A stretch of 64,000 nt of DNA from Thalassotalea sp. LPB0316 (lineage in GTDB: Bacteria; Pseudomonadota; Gammaproteobacteria; Enterobacterales; Alteromonadaceae), in assembly GCF_014898095.1 (NCBI RefSeq), contig NZ_CP062946.1, forward strand, positions 1,054,001 to 1,118,000, in the 5' to 3' direction. The notes beneath the pieces were generated by a model. It did not search any database and was not told the DNA's origin. It saw only the letters and a program-made list of their open reading frames with translations. The first letter of the stretch is position 1. Every line of letters starts with the position of its first letter. Below are positions 54,314 to 63,357 of the stretch, piece after piece. The translations under genes and the position numbers were made by a program.

Positions 54314-57214
54314 CTATTGCCCAGCCACAATTAAGCGAATAGCTTCAAATTTCAACATAGCATGATCAATATAATGTGCTAATTGCACTTGCTGCTCTTT
54401 TATGAACGCTAATTCTTGATCGCGAACATTCGGGTTAATTTTGGCTAACGCCGATAAGCGCTGGTACTCTTGGGTTAACGATTCGGTCATTAACGCTTGG
54501 GCTTTGGCCTGAATATTAGCGACTTGAGTTTCGGCGTGGTTTTCAGCAGCAACAACTAATGGCGTAACTTGCGATTTAAGTGCTTTAACAAGTTGTAAGG
54601 CGACCTGTTTTTTCACCGGAGATAATTGCTTGTCAAAGACATTTGACGGCACTTTATCTGCTAAGTCGTTACCGTTTTTATCAACTAAAATACGAATTGG
54701 CGTAGTTGGTAAGTAACGCGGCAATTGCAACTGACTTGGCGCGGTCGCTTCTACGGTAAATAAACACTCAAGGAAAAACGTACCGGCTGGAATAGCGGGG
54801 TTTTTCAAAATACCAATACTTGAATTACCAATGTCATCAGACAGAATTAAATCCATCGAGCCACGCACCATTGGGTGGTCCCAAGTCAGCAGCTGGTAAT
54901 CTTCACAAGCAAGTGCCGTTTGGCGATCAAAGGTGATTGTGGTGCCATCTTCCGGCAAGTTCGGGAAGTTCGCATTAAGCATATGCTCTGTTGGTTGCAA
55001 GGCAATGGCGTTATCGGCTTTATCGTCTTGTTGAATGTTAAAAACATCGAAAACGTTAAACATAAAGCTCGGCAACTCGATATCGTCATCTTGATCTTCG
55101 ATCAGCTCAACCAGTTGTTGCGCACGCCCTTGGCCTGAAGAGTTTAACTCGAGCAGCTTATCGCGGCCGGCTTCTAGATCGGCTTTAATTTCAAGGTGTT
55201 TGGCATGGCTATCGCTAATAAACTGATCCGCATGAGTTGATTGCCAATTTGCGGTCAGGGCAAGCTGAGTGAGTGTTTCGCCGTATTGATCATACACCGC
55301 TCGGCCGGTAACACAGGTGTGTTCGAAGGCATCAAGCCCTTGGTGATACCATTTAAATAGCAAGGATTGCGCAGATTGCTCAAAGTACGGCACGTGGAGT
55401 TTAATGGTTTGTGTTTGACCAATGCGATCTAAGCGGCCAATGCGTTGCTCGAGTAAATCAGGGTTAGACGGTAAATCAAACAAGACTAAGTGATGAGCGA
55501 ACTGGAAGTTACGGCCTTCACTGCCAATTTCTGAGCACAATAAAACTTGGGCTGAGTCTTCTTCTTGCGCGAAATATGCCGCAGCGCGGTCGCGCTCGAT
55601 AATCGATAAACCTTCGTGAAATACCGCTGCGCGCATGCCTTCTTTCACGCGCAGTGCGGTTTCTAAATCGATCGCCGTTTGCGCGTGAGCACAAATCACC
55701 AGCACTTTTTCTTTGCCAAGTGATTTGAGTAAATCAATTAAAAAATCAACGCGTGGGTCGATCTCAAACCAAGGGTAATCGTGGTGATCTAAGGCAAATA
55801 AACGCTCAGGTGTATTGAGCCATTGGCTTTGCGGAGACTGCTTTAAAGTTTCTACGTCAGCTGATTGAATGTACTCAACGATTTTATCTTGGTAATCGTC
55901 AGGCATCGCTAGCGGTGTTGCTAACAACTTACGCTCTGGAAAGCCTTTGATGGTATTGCGTGAGTTTCTAAATAAAATACGGCCCGTGCCATGGCGATCA
56001 AGTAACTGTTTTACCAAACTTTGACGAGCTTCTACGCGCTCTTCGCCATCGCTGTTCGCCAGCAACAATTGATCGGAAACGTCGCTTTCCTTTAATAGTG
56101 CAGATAGGGTGCTGATATCATCAGCAAACAGTTCATCTTCACTAAGTAGTTTGTTGGCACTTTGCGCAACTTCTTGGTAATGGCTTTCTTCTTCAACAAA
56201 TTTAGCGTAATTAAAGAAACGATCAGGATCGAGTAGTCGCAAACGCGCGAAGTGGCTTTCGTGGCCGAGTTGATCAGGCGTTGCCGTTAACAGTAATACG
56301 CCCGGAATCGTTTGCGCTAATTGCTCAACACATTGATATTCCAAACTTGGCTTTTCAGGCTGCCAATTGAGGTGGTGCGCTTCATCAACCACCATTAAGT
56401 CCCATTCTTCAGCGATAATCGCTTCATACCATTGTGGGTTTTGGCAGACAAAGTCTAAGTTAACTAACACGAGTTGCTCGGTGCTAAATGGATTTTCTTC
56501 GCCCGACTCAACACAGCGCTCTTCGTCAAAAATGCTAAAGGCAAGGTTAAAGCGGCGCAACATTTCTACTAGCCATTGGTGCATTAATGGCTCGGGTACA
56601 ATAACGAGTACACGGCTTGCTCGGCCACTGACTAATTGTTGGTGAATAATAAGACCTGCTTCAATGGTTTTACCTAAACCCACTTCATCAGCCAGTAACA
56701 CACGTGGTGCGAAGCGCTTACCGACTTCTTCGGCGATGTATAATTGATGAGGAATTAAACTGACACGGCCGCCAACTAAACCCGATAAATGTGATTGTTG
56801 CTGTTCAAATTGTTTATTTAAACAGTTTTTTCTCAGTTGAAACCAGTCAAGGCGATCGACTTGGCCATTGAGCAGGCGATCATGTGGCTTATTGAACTTG
56901 ATAAAGTGATCGATCATCACTTCTTTTAAGCTCGCACTTTCTTGGGTATCAACGCGAATGCCGTGATAGGTCAATAATGCATTTTGCTCTTCAATGCGCT
57001 CGACTTTGAGTTGCCAGCCTTCATGACTCGGAATAAGGTCACCTTCGTTAAAGATTACTCGGGTTAGCGGGGCGTCGGCTTTGGCGTATTGGCGAGAGTC
57101 GCCGGTGGCGGTAAATACTATCGTAACAAAGCGGTTTTCTACTGCGGTTACTGTGCCTAAACCTTGTTCTGATTCGCTATCACTTATCCAGCGTTGGCCG
57201 AGTTGAAATGACAT
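54314..57214 (-). CDS. rapA: RNA polymerase-associated protein RapA
   Basis: 966-aa Swi2/Snf2-type ATPase that recycles RNA polymerase after termination. The N-terminal domain is about 150 residues; helicase motifs follow, GLGKTIEAGLI and DEAHHL, then LLTATP and the second RecA half with QRIGRLDRIGQ. A roughly 350-residue C-terminal part ends the protein. The length matches the 968 aa known for E. coli. ATG 57214 has GGAG about 10 bases upstream. Confidence 0.96.
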   Translation of the reverse strand: MSFQLGQRWISDSESEQGLGTVTAVENRFVTIVFTATGDSRQYAKADAPLTRVIFNEGDLIPSHEGWQLKVERIEEQNALLTYHGIRVDTQESASLKEVMIDHFIKFNKPHDRLLNGQVDRLDWFQLRKNCLNKQFEQQQSHLSGLVGGRVSLIPHQLYIAEEVGKRFAPRVLLADEVGLGKTIEAGLIIHQQLVSGRASRVLVIVPEPLMHQWLVEMLRRFNLAFSIFDEERCVESGEENPFSTEQLVLVNLDFVCQNPQWYEAIIAEEWDLMVVDEAHHLNWQPEKPSLEYQCVEQLAQTIPGVLLLTATPDQLGHESHFARLRLLDPDRFFNYAKFVEEESHYQEVAQSANKLLSEDELFADDISTLSALLKESDVSDQLLLANSDGEERVEARQSLVKQLLDRHGTGRILFRNSRNTIKGFPERKLLATPLAMPDDYQDKIVEYIQSADVETLKQSPQSQWLNTPERLFALDHHDYPWFEIDPRVDFLIDLLKSLGKEKVLVICAHAQTAIDLETALRVKEGMRAAVFHEGLSIIERDRAAAYFAQEEDSAQVLLCSEIGSEGRNFQFAHHLVLFDLPSNPDLLEQRIGRLDRIGQTQTIKLHVPYFEQSAQSLLFKWYHQGLDAFEHTCVTGRAVYDQYGETLTQLALTANWQSTHADQFISDSHAKHLEIKADLEAGRDKLLELNSSGQGRAQQLVELIEDQDDDIELPSFMFNVFDVFNIQQDDKADNAIALQPTEHMLNANFPNLPEDGTTITFDRQTALACEDYQLLTWDHPMVRGSMDLILSDDIGNSSIGILKNPAIPAGTFFLECLFTVEATAPSQLQLPRYLPTTPIRILVDKNGNDLADKVPSNVFDKQLSPVKKQVALQLVKALKSQVTPLVVAAENHAETQVANIQAKAQALMTESLTQEYQRLSALAKINPNVRDQELAFIKEQQVQLAHYIDHAMLKFEAIRLIVAGQ

Positions 57215-57589
57215 TAAGTCGAGTCTCCTAATCATTAGCTCAAAAAATGGCGCGCTATATTACCGTTAATCATAGTGCTAATCATTAAAAAAATCTTTTT
57301 AATAGCCAATTTTTAAGGGAATTTAACGGCGAGACCAAGAGAGTGCGCGAAGACTGAAAAAACTTGCAGATTAATTAACCAGTTTGCCAGTTAACTATGA
57401 CAAGTCAATGACCTTTTGAGGCAGTATAAAAATAAATTTAAAATCGCCAAATTTTGCTTGTAACGGCGATCACTTAGTGCGAGAGTGGAGTTGAGGTTAC
57501 TCAATTTAACTTGTCCGTTCGCAAATAGATGGGACATTTTTAGCCGACCTTAACCATCTGTTTAGCGTTCTCATGTAGAAGGATGTGCT
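57215..57589. other. Intergenic region between rapA and the PIN-PhoH gene
   Basis: 375 bases with no open frame of note. It is AT-rich and must hold the two divergent promoters. One small inverted repeat is seen, ATCGCC (57443-57448) and GGCGAT (57465-57470), and a TATAAA at about 57425. An AAGGA ribosome site precedes the downstream start. I see no RNA gene. Confidence 0.5.
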
Positions 57590-58996
57590 ATGGCAGATGA
57601 CAAAATTATTTACGTACTCGACACCAATATATTACTTCACGAACCTTTCGCTTTCCTTTCCTTTAAAGAGCACAACGTCGTTATCCCGATGACGGTGCTT
57701 GAAGAACTTGATTCAATCAAAGATCGCAATAAAGATGTCAGTCGCGATGCTCGAGTCGCTATTCGAGCGCTAGAAGACACCCTAGCTAATGCCACGCCAG
57801 AGCAAATCGTCGAAGGGGTATCACTTGAAATGGTTGGCGGCGAAGGTGAACCAACCGGCACCTTGGCAATTTTTAACGACTACGCCCTTGAAAAAGACAG
57901 CTCTAAAGTGTCAACAATTCACTCGAGTAAGTTGTCTTTTAATGAGAACGATAACCGCATTATTAGCGCAGCCTTGTATTTACAATCTACCAAACAGCAC
58001 AAAAAAGTCGTGTTGGTTACTAAAGACATTAATATGCGGCTGAAAGCTAAAGGCGCAGGGTTAAACTTTGTCGAAGACTATCGCACCGACCAACTGATTG
58101 ATGATATTCAGTTTCTAACTAAAGGTTATCACCAGTTTGAGGGAGATTTTTGGCAGCAGGTAAAAGACTGCGAAAGTGAAACCATTGGCCGAACAACTAC
58201 TCATTATGTCGATAAAGCGCTGATCAAAAATGCTTATATGAATGAGTATATTATTGATGAAACCGAGCACTTTGCCGGTAAAGTGACAGGCTGGGATGAC
58301 GAACGGGTAGCCATTCAAGATGTCTCACGTGAGCGCTTAATGGGAAAAACTGCATGGGGCATTAGCCCGAAAAACGTGTATCAAGGTATGGCGATGGACG
58401 CCTTGTTAGATCCTAATATCGATTTAGTCATCCTCACTGGCCCCGCTGGCTGTGGTAAAACGTTACTCGCGTTAGCAAGTGCCCTTGAGCAAGTGATTGA
58501 ACGCGGTTTATACGACAAGGTCATTGTTACTCGATCAACCCCTGAAATCGCTGAGTCAATTGGCTTTTTACCTGGTACGGAAGAAGAAAAAATGGCACCT
58601 TGGCTAGCCGCTATTACCGACTCTTTAGAAGTGCTACACAAACAAGATGAAAGCATGAGTGGCAGCTTAAATTACATTATGGAAAAGGCCAATATTCAGT
58701 TTAAATCGGTCAACTTTATGCGTGGTCGCAGTATTCAAAATGCATTTGTGATTTTAGATGAATGTCAAAATTTAACGGCGTCGCAATTAAAAACCATTAT
58801 TACCCGTTGCGGTGAGGGAACCAAATTAGTTTGCTCGGGTAATTTAGCGCAAATAGACAGCAACTACTTAACGGCATTAACGTCAGGTTTAACTTATATT
58901 GTCGAGCGGTTTAAAGACTTCCCTGGCAGCAGTACGATTAACCTCAATGGCGTGGTGAGAAGTCGCTTAGCCTCGTTTGCCGAGGAGAATCTATAG
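57590..58996 (+). CDS. PIN domain - PhoH family ATPase
   Basis: 468-aa two-domain protein. The N-terminal PIN nuclease domain (about 1-140) starts with the acidic VLDTNILLHEP, and the C-terminal PhoH-type ATPase (about 240-460) has Walker A GPAGCGKTLLA and Walker B FVILDECQNL. This PhoH2-like fusion is thought to be an RNA helicase/ribonuclease. It is a single gene with no toxin partner. An AAGGATG site precedes the ATG. Confidence 0.93.
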   Translation: MADDKIIYVLDTNILLHEPFAFLSFKEHNVVIPMTVLEELDSIKDRNKDVSRDARVAIRALEDTLANATPEQIVEGVSLEMVGGEGEPTGTLAIFNDYALEKDSSKVSTIHSSKLSFNENDNRIISAALYLQSTKQHKKVVLVTKDINMRLKAKGAGLNFVEDYRTDQLIDDIQFLTKGYHQFEGDFWQQVKDCESETIGRTTTHYVDKALIKNAYMNEYIIDETEHFAGKVTGWDDERVAIQDVSRERLMGKTAWGISPKNVYQGMAMDALLDPNIDLVILTGPAGCGKTLLALASALEQVIERGLYDKVIVTRSTPEIAESIGFLPGTEEEKMAPWLAAITDSLEVLHKQDESMSGSLNYIMEKANIQFKSVNFMRGRSIQNAFVILDECQNLTASQLKTIITRCGEGTKLVCSGNLAQIDSNYLTALTSGLTYIVERFKDFPGSSTINLNGVVRSRLASFAEENL

Positions 58997-59200
58997 TCGT
59001 TATTGTTTAAATGTAACTATCACAGGTATTTAGAAATCAGCAGGGGTGAGTCGCTCAGTATATTAATGACAAGGATACTACCCCTTTCCTAATACATTTA
59101 ACTTTATGTTTTTATGCGAAATTAGTTGTTTTTTACATTTTGTTTACATAATGTTTAGGCATGAATGTTTTATGCGTTGATGACTTTTAAAAGGATTTTT

Positions 59201-60316
59201 ATGAAGCACGTATTTCTTATCTCAACTCTGATCTTTTCATCTTCATCTTTTGCTTTTTCGCTCGATAGTCAACAAGAAGTGCAGGCATTTGCCTGTGAAG
59301 ATTGTAATGAAATAGCTGCTAGAAGCATAGCTGTTGCCAATGCCCCCAGTAATAGTTGTAATATTTTCCGCAATGGTCGCTCGGCCAGCTATTGCGAACC
59401 CATTGCTAAACAAATTTTGATACCTGTTCACAAAACTAGAGATATATTTAAGTTTATTGTAACAACGCAAATAGATGCCCAAAATCGCCCATATGTTACG
59501 GCAAGGTCTTTTCCAATAACTCCGAATCAATCTGAGGTAATGCATCAGTACCTTGAGTTCAATGATGATCTCATGGTTGCAATTAGCGAAGCAAATATTA
59601 GTAGTAGTGAACTATTCCCTAAACCAGATTTTGTGATGAGTAAAAGTGCGCAAGGAACGGGAAGCAACGACAGTACTTGTGATAGTCACCCTACTGCGTT
59701 TTTATCTAGTCCAGAAAATCAACAGGCTATTAGCAGTGATATAGGTAATAAATTGAGCACTGCTTTTCGCGGTAATACTGCTGCCGATTTAACACATGAA
59801 AGATTGACAAGTGGCGGTGGTATTTCGCTTGGTCAAGGCGCAGCTGGCATAGATATTAGTTTTTCATACCTCAATAGAAATTTGTTGGTTTTTAGAGGCG
59901 ATGATTTTGACAATCGACTTGCGTTTAATGTTCACTTGGGTAGTGATCCACTGCGCGATAATCACGTTGTTTTTAGCCTTGAGTTAAACAAAGGCTGGAC
60001 AAAAATAGACGGATTCAAATATGGCGAGTTATTTGGCGGTGGCGCAATTGATCTATCGGGTGTACTGGTTTCAAATTGCTTGATTGACTTTTTAACAAAA
60101 GAGGGTGACTCCGGTAATGAACCCCCAACCACAGGAGGTGGTACTGGCAGCTTATCTGATCCCTTTTACGGCTTTGATGCTTTAAACAACAATGACCCTT
60201 TAAACTTTTGCCGGTATAACAAAACCGTCAAAACATGTTCCACGACTGAAGATGGCAACACTTCATGTACTTCGTCGAGAATAACGTGGATAAACAAGTG
60301 CGGTTTAGTGAATTAA
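59201..60316 (+). CDS. Secreted cysteine-containing protein of unknown function
   Basis: 371-aa protein with a signal peptide (MKHVFLISTLIFSSSSFAF). The mature part begins FACEDCNEIAARS, has further cysteines in NSCNIF, YCEPI and STCDSH, a glycine-rich linker (PPTTGGGTGS, about 310-320) and a C-terminal domain with four cysteines in 50 residues (FCRYN, KTCSTTE, TSCTSS, NKCGLVN). An AAGGA site lies 6 bases before the ATG. No family recognised. It is isolated. Confidence 0.7.
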   Translation: MKHVFLISTLIFSSSSFAFSLDSQQEVQAFACEDCNEIAARSIAVANAPSNSCNIFRNGRSASYCEPIAKQILIPVHKTRDIFKFIVTTQIDAQNRPYVTARSFPITPNQSEVMHQYLEFNDDLMVAISEANISSSELFPKPDFVMSKSAQGTGSNDSTCDSHPTAFLSSPENQQAISSDIGNKLSTAFRGNTAADLTHERLTSGGGISLGQGAAGIDISFSYLNRNLLVFRGDDFDNRLAFNVHLGSDPLRDNHVVFSLELNKGWTKIDGFKYGELFGGGAIDLSGVLVSNCLIDFLTKEGDSGNEPPTTGGGTGSLSDPFYGFDALNNNDPLNFCRYNKTVKTCSTTEDGNTSCTSSRITWINKCGLVN

Positions 60317-60334
60317 ATATTCCTGGCTTAGTTA

Positions 60335-60375
60335 GCCTGTGCTGTTATCGCCTGAGCAATGTCTGAGCACAGGCG
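60335..60375. other. Hairpins with alternative pairing after the secreted unknown protein
   Basis: Arms GCCTGTGCT (60335-60343) and AGCACAGGC (60366-60374) are perfect with a 22-base loop. Inside, CGCCTG (60349-60354) can pair instead with CAGGCG (60370-60375). It lies between two convergent genes and may be a terminator. No T run follows. Confidence 0.4.
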
Positions 60376-60411
60376 AATGTGACTCATTAACTTAAAATTA
60401 GGGATGCGAGT

Positions 60412-61980
60412 TTACCAATGTTCAGCACTGGCATTTTGCCAGTCAGCCAACCACGATTGTGGGATATCTTCACCTGCTATTAAACAGTTTTGCGCGACAC
60501 TCGGGTGGAGTGTTTCGTAATCAGTGGTGGTTGAGCTATCAATCCGGCGGTTGATGTGCTGCCGCTCGAGCTGATCCAAGCGATTGATGCCGCATGCGCC
60601 GAGTAATTCGGCCAAGTGGTGAATGGTTTTGTTGTGATAGTTTTTCACCCGTGTGCTTTTATTCTCAACGTCGAGAAATTGATATCGGGCAGGATCTTGA
60701 GTGGCAATACCCGTTGGGCATTTATCGGTATTACATGTCCGCGATTGAATGCAGCCTAGTGCGAACATCATGCCGCGAGCTGAGTTTACGGCATCTGCAC
60801 CAAGGGCGATGATTTTGGCCATGTGAAATGCTGAGATTATCTTGCCTGAGGCAATAAGTTTTGTTTGCTCTCGTACACCAATGGCACGTAAAACGTCATC
60901 AACAAAGATAATTGCATCTAGTAGCGGCGTGCCAACGGCATTGGTAAACTCAATTGGCGCAGCGCCGGTGCCACCTTCTGAGCCATCAATCGTTATAAAG
61001 TCTGGCGTGATCTTGGTTGCTAACATAGCTTTGGCAATAGCAAAAAATTCAGCTTTTTTACCGAGACATAATTTAAAGCCGATTGGCTTGCCGCCTGAAA
61101 GTTGCCTGAGTGTATCAACAAATAAGAGTAATTCTTTGGGCGAACTAAAGGCAGAATGCGCCGCCGGCGAAATCACATCTTGCCCCATAGGTACGTGGCG
61201 AATATCGGCGATCTCTTGAGTGAGCTTTTGTGCAGGTAAAATACCGCCGTGGCCGGGTTTTGCTCCTTGCGACAACTTAATTTCAATCATTTTGATAGCA
61301 TTGTGCTTGGCTTTTTCACTAAATTTGACTTCATCAAATTCACCATCTTCAGTTCGGCAACCAAAATAGCCGGTACCGATTTGCCAAATAATATCGCCAC
61401 CGTATTTTAGGTGATAGGGGCTTAACCCACCTTCGCCGGTATTGTGAGCAAAGCCACCCGCTTTTGCGCCCTTGTTGAGGGCCATAATGGCATTTTTACT
61501 CAGGGCGCCATAGCTCATCGCTGATATATTGAGCGGTGAGGCGAGATAAGGCTTGCGGCAAGCGGCATTGCCAAACTGCACTGTCAGGTCACTGCTTGAA
61601 GTCGCACAAGGAGATAGTGAGTGGTTGATCCATTCATAGCTTGACCGATAAACATCAAACTGGGTGCCAAAAGGCCGAGTATCGGTTTGCCCTTTTGCTC
61701 TTTGATAAACCAGCGAGCGATACTCGCGATTAAACGGACGGCCGTTGATATTAGACTCAACAAAATACTGTTGTATTTCTGGGCGTATACTTTCAAATAA
61801 ATAACGAAAATGACCTATGACTGGATAAATATTTAAGATGGTGTGCTGCTTCTGGCTAATATCGTATAGGGCAAGTAGTAATAGTGGCAGTGAAATGATT
61901 AATAGTTGATGCCATTGAAGAGCTACTATCAGCGCGTTAAGCCCGAGCACAATGCCAATAATTAGATTTCTTACCCTCAC
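60412..61980 (-). CDS. FMN-binding glutamate synthase family protein
   Basis: 522-aa protein with one or two N-terminal membrane segments (IIGIVLGLNALIVAL, then LLIISLPLLLLAL) and a glutamate-synthase-type FMN domain. Visible motifs are SAMSYGALSKNA, GEGGLSPYHL, SQGAKPGHGG and GSEGGTGAAP, and a cysteine cluster CIQSRTCNTDKCPTG for the 3Fe-4S-type site. The glutaminase and NADPH parts are missing, so it is not a complete GltB. Its substrate is unknown. It starts at GTG 61980 with AAGGATG upstream. Confidence 0.9.
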   Translation of the reverse strand: MRVRNLIIGIVLGLNALIVALQWHQLLIISLPLLLLALYDISQKQHTILNIYPVIGHFRYLFESIRPEIQQYFVESNINGRPFNREYRSLVYQRAKGQTDTRPFGTQFDVYRSSYEWINHSLSPCATSSSDLTVQFGNAACRKPYLASPLNISAMSYGALSKNAIMALNKGAKAGGFAHNTGEGGLSPYHLKYGGDIIWQIGTGYFGCRTEDGEFDEVKFSEKAKHNAIKMIEIKLSQGAKPGHGGILPAQKLTQEIADIRHVPMGQDVISPAAHSAFSSPKELLLFVDTLRQLSGGKPIGFKLCLGKKAEFFAIAKAMLATKITPDFITIDGSEGGTGAAPIEFTNAVGTPLLDAIIFVDDVLRAIGVREQTKLIASGKIISAFHMAKIIALGADAVNSARGMMFALGCIQSRTCNTDKCPTGIATQDPARYQFLDVENKSTRVKNYHNKTIHHLAELLGACGINRLDQLERQHINRRIDSSTTTDYETLHPSVAQNCLIAGEDIPQSWLADWQNASAEHW

Positions 61981-62227
61981 TTTATCATCCTTTTACTGAG
62001 TTGTTATTGTCTTAGTCAACTGAACTATAACACGCACTATAACGCTTCTTGATGTGATCGTCATGTTGTTCAGTATTTAGCTATGCCGTGTCGAGGGCGC
62101 TCAAAAAAGCTGTGACTTGATTAATAACCTGAACAAATAAAGCGAACACAACAATCGCTTTAATTAATTTTATTAATTAAGATGGTTGGCGCATGATTAA
62201 TGTCAGCAACAAGACAGGAGAATTTCT

Positions 62228-62362
62228 ATGGCATTAATCAAACAATTTATTACTCGCTTGCACAAACCTCAAGCAAATGAACAGCAGTCAGTGTGTAACT
62301 ACGCAAACAACTATTACGGCGATAGAGTGTGTGTGGCAAAAGCTAAAACCGATAAGAGCTAA
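62228..62362 (+). CDS. Small protein of unknown function (44 aa)
   Basis: 44-aa frame starting MALIKQFITRLHKP with an amphipathic N-terminal helix. It has two cysteines (VCNYANNYYGDRVCVAK). An AGGAG ribosome site lies 7 bases before the ATG, which supports translation. It lies alone between the glutamate-synthase-like gene and the Sel1 gene; a perfect TTAATTAAT / ATTAATTAA hairpin (62160-62180) is in its upstream region. I recognise no family. Confidence 0.6.
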   Translation: MALIKQFITRLHKPQANEQQSVCNYANNYYGDRVCVAKAKTDKS

Positions 62363-62436
62363 GGCGTGTTAAACTTACGGGCGGGCAAGCACAGTTAAAA
62401 GTGGCTTGCCATAACGCCAATTACTATTTTTGACAA

Positions 62437-63174
62437 TTACATACCTAAAATAAAAGGAAAATCGGAAAGCACGCTATCAACACTATTGGTTTGGTAACAG
62501 CCCGGTCGTTTAGTACATTGGGTAGTTGGTAAACGTGAACCCAATGATGTTTCTCTTCCTCGGTATGTCAACAAGTTTTCTGTTAGCCGCACTTCTAATG
62601 GCGGAGCGGTTATCGTGATAGTTTCCATGTTGTCAGAAGGCCAAGACAAATTACCATTCTGATCTGTAATCAAAGGCGTTTTATTAACTAACTTGTCTAG
62701 CCTTGGGAATTGATCCAATGACAATGATGGTTTGGCTTTAATCATGTCGATAACATTTGGCATATCAGGGTGTTGATGTTGGTATGCTTTGGCAAGGTAT
62801 TGATCGGCTTTTTTGAGATCTTGCATGCCAAAAGAGTCGCTAAGATAAGCTATCGCCAAGATAAAATCAGCTTGTTGGTATCCTTTTCTTGCGGCTTTAG
62901 TTAGGTAGTAAATACCTTTATCGATATCGCGTATTGGGCTTTGTGTGATGTACATTAACCCTGCTTTAAAGCTTGCAGATATACTGCCATCCTTTACCGC
63001 TTTTTTGTAGTAGCGTAGCGCCTTGTCTTTGTTTTGTTCTACGCCATATCCGTGTTCGTAAAATTGCCCTAGTGTACTCATGGCTTCTGGGTGCCCTCGC
63101 AATGCTGCGGACTTGTAGTTTTGGTAAAGCGACTGGCACTGAGCAGTATTGCAAGCCGTTATTGTCTTACTCAT
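62437..63174 (-). CDS. Sel1-repeat protein, signal peptide interrupted upstream
   Basis: 245-aa Sel1-repeat protein as read from the ATG at 63174. Repeats appear as AMSTLGQFYEHGYGV, ASFKAGLMYITQS and ADFILAIAYLSDS. A C-terminal part has cysteines (TQCTKRPGCYQ). There is no ribosome site before this ATG. Just upstream, in the same frame, an ATG at 63225 with a GGAG site starts MIKLALTIF, then TAA, then YAISVFAM, which together would be a normal signal peptide. So the natural product was probably secreted and the gene may now be damaged. See 63175-63225. Confidence 0.75.
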   Translation of the reverse strand: MSKTITACNTAQCQSLYQNYKSAALRGHPEAMSTLGQFYEHGYGVEQNKDKALRYYKKAVKDGSISASFKAGLMYITQSPIRDIDKGIYYLTKAARKGYQQADFILAIAYLSDSFGMQDLKKADQYLAKAYQHQHPDMPNVIDMIKAKPSLSLDQFPRLDKLVNKTPLITDQNGNLSWPSDNMETITITAPPLEVRLTENLLTYRGRETSLGSRLPTTQCTKRPGCYQTNSVDSVLSDFPFILGM

Positions 63175-63225
63175 TGCAAATACAGAAATTGCATATTAGA
63201 AAATAGTTAAAGCTAATTTTATCAT
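63175..63225 (-). pseudogene. Signal-peptide coding part broken by a TAA codon
   Basis: Minus strand: ATG at 63225 has GGAG five bases upstream, then nine codons (MIKLALTIF), a TAA at 63198-63196, and seven more in-frame codons (YAISVFA) running directly into the Sel1 frame. A one-base change from a sense codon would explain it. Alternatively the site is a sequencing error. Confidence 0.55.
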
Positions 63226-63264
63226 CTTCACTCCATTGATTTTAAATCATAATTTCTCAGTATA

Positions 63265-63273
63265 GGGGGGGGG
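63265..63273. repeat. Run of nine G
   Basis: A G9 homopolymer in a gap that is otherwise AT-rich, about 40 bases upstream of the damaged signal-peptide ATG on the minus strand and 85 bases before the sensor gene on the plus strand. Such runs can slip. Confidence 0.9.
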
Positions 63274-63357
63274 AGATGAGTTTGCAAACTTATCTATTTG
63301 TTAAGGGTTTTATTGACTGTAGCGCGTTAAGCATTCGTTTAATTCTTGTGAGCTTTA

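Noticed and set aside
57590..58996. PIN-PhoH gene as a toxin-antitoxin locus
   Set aside because: The protein is a common chromosomal PhoH2-type fusion with no small antitoxin frame just upstream.
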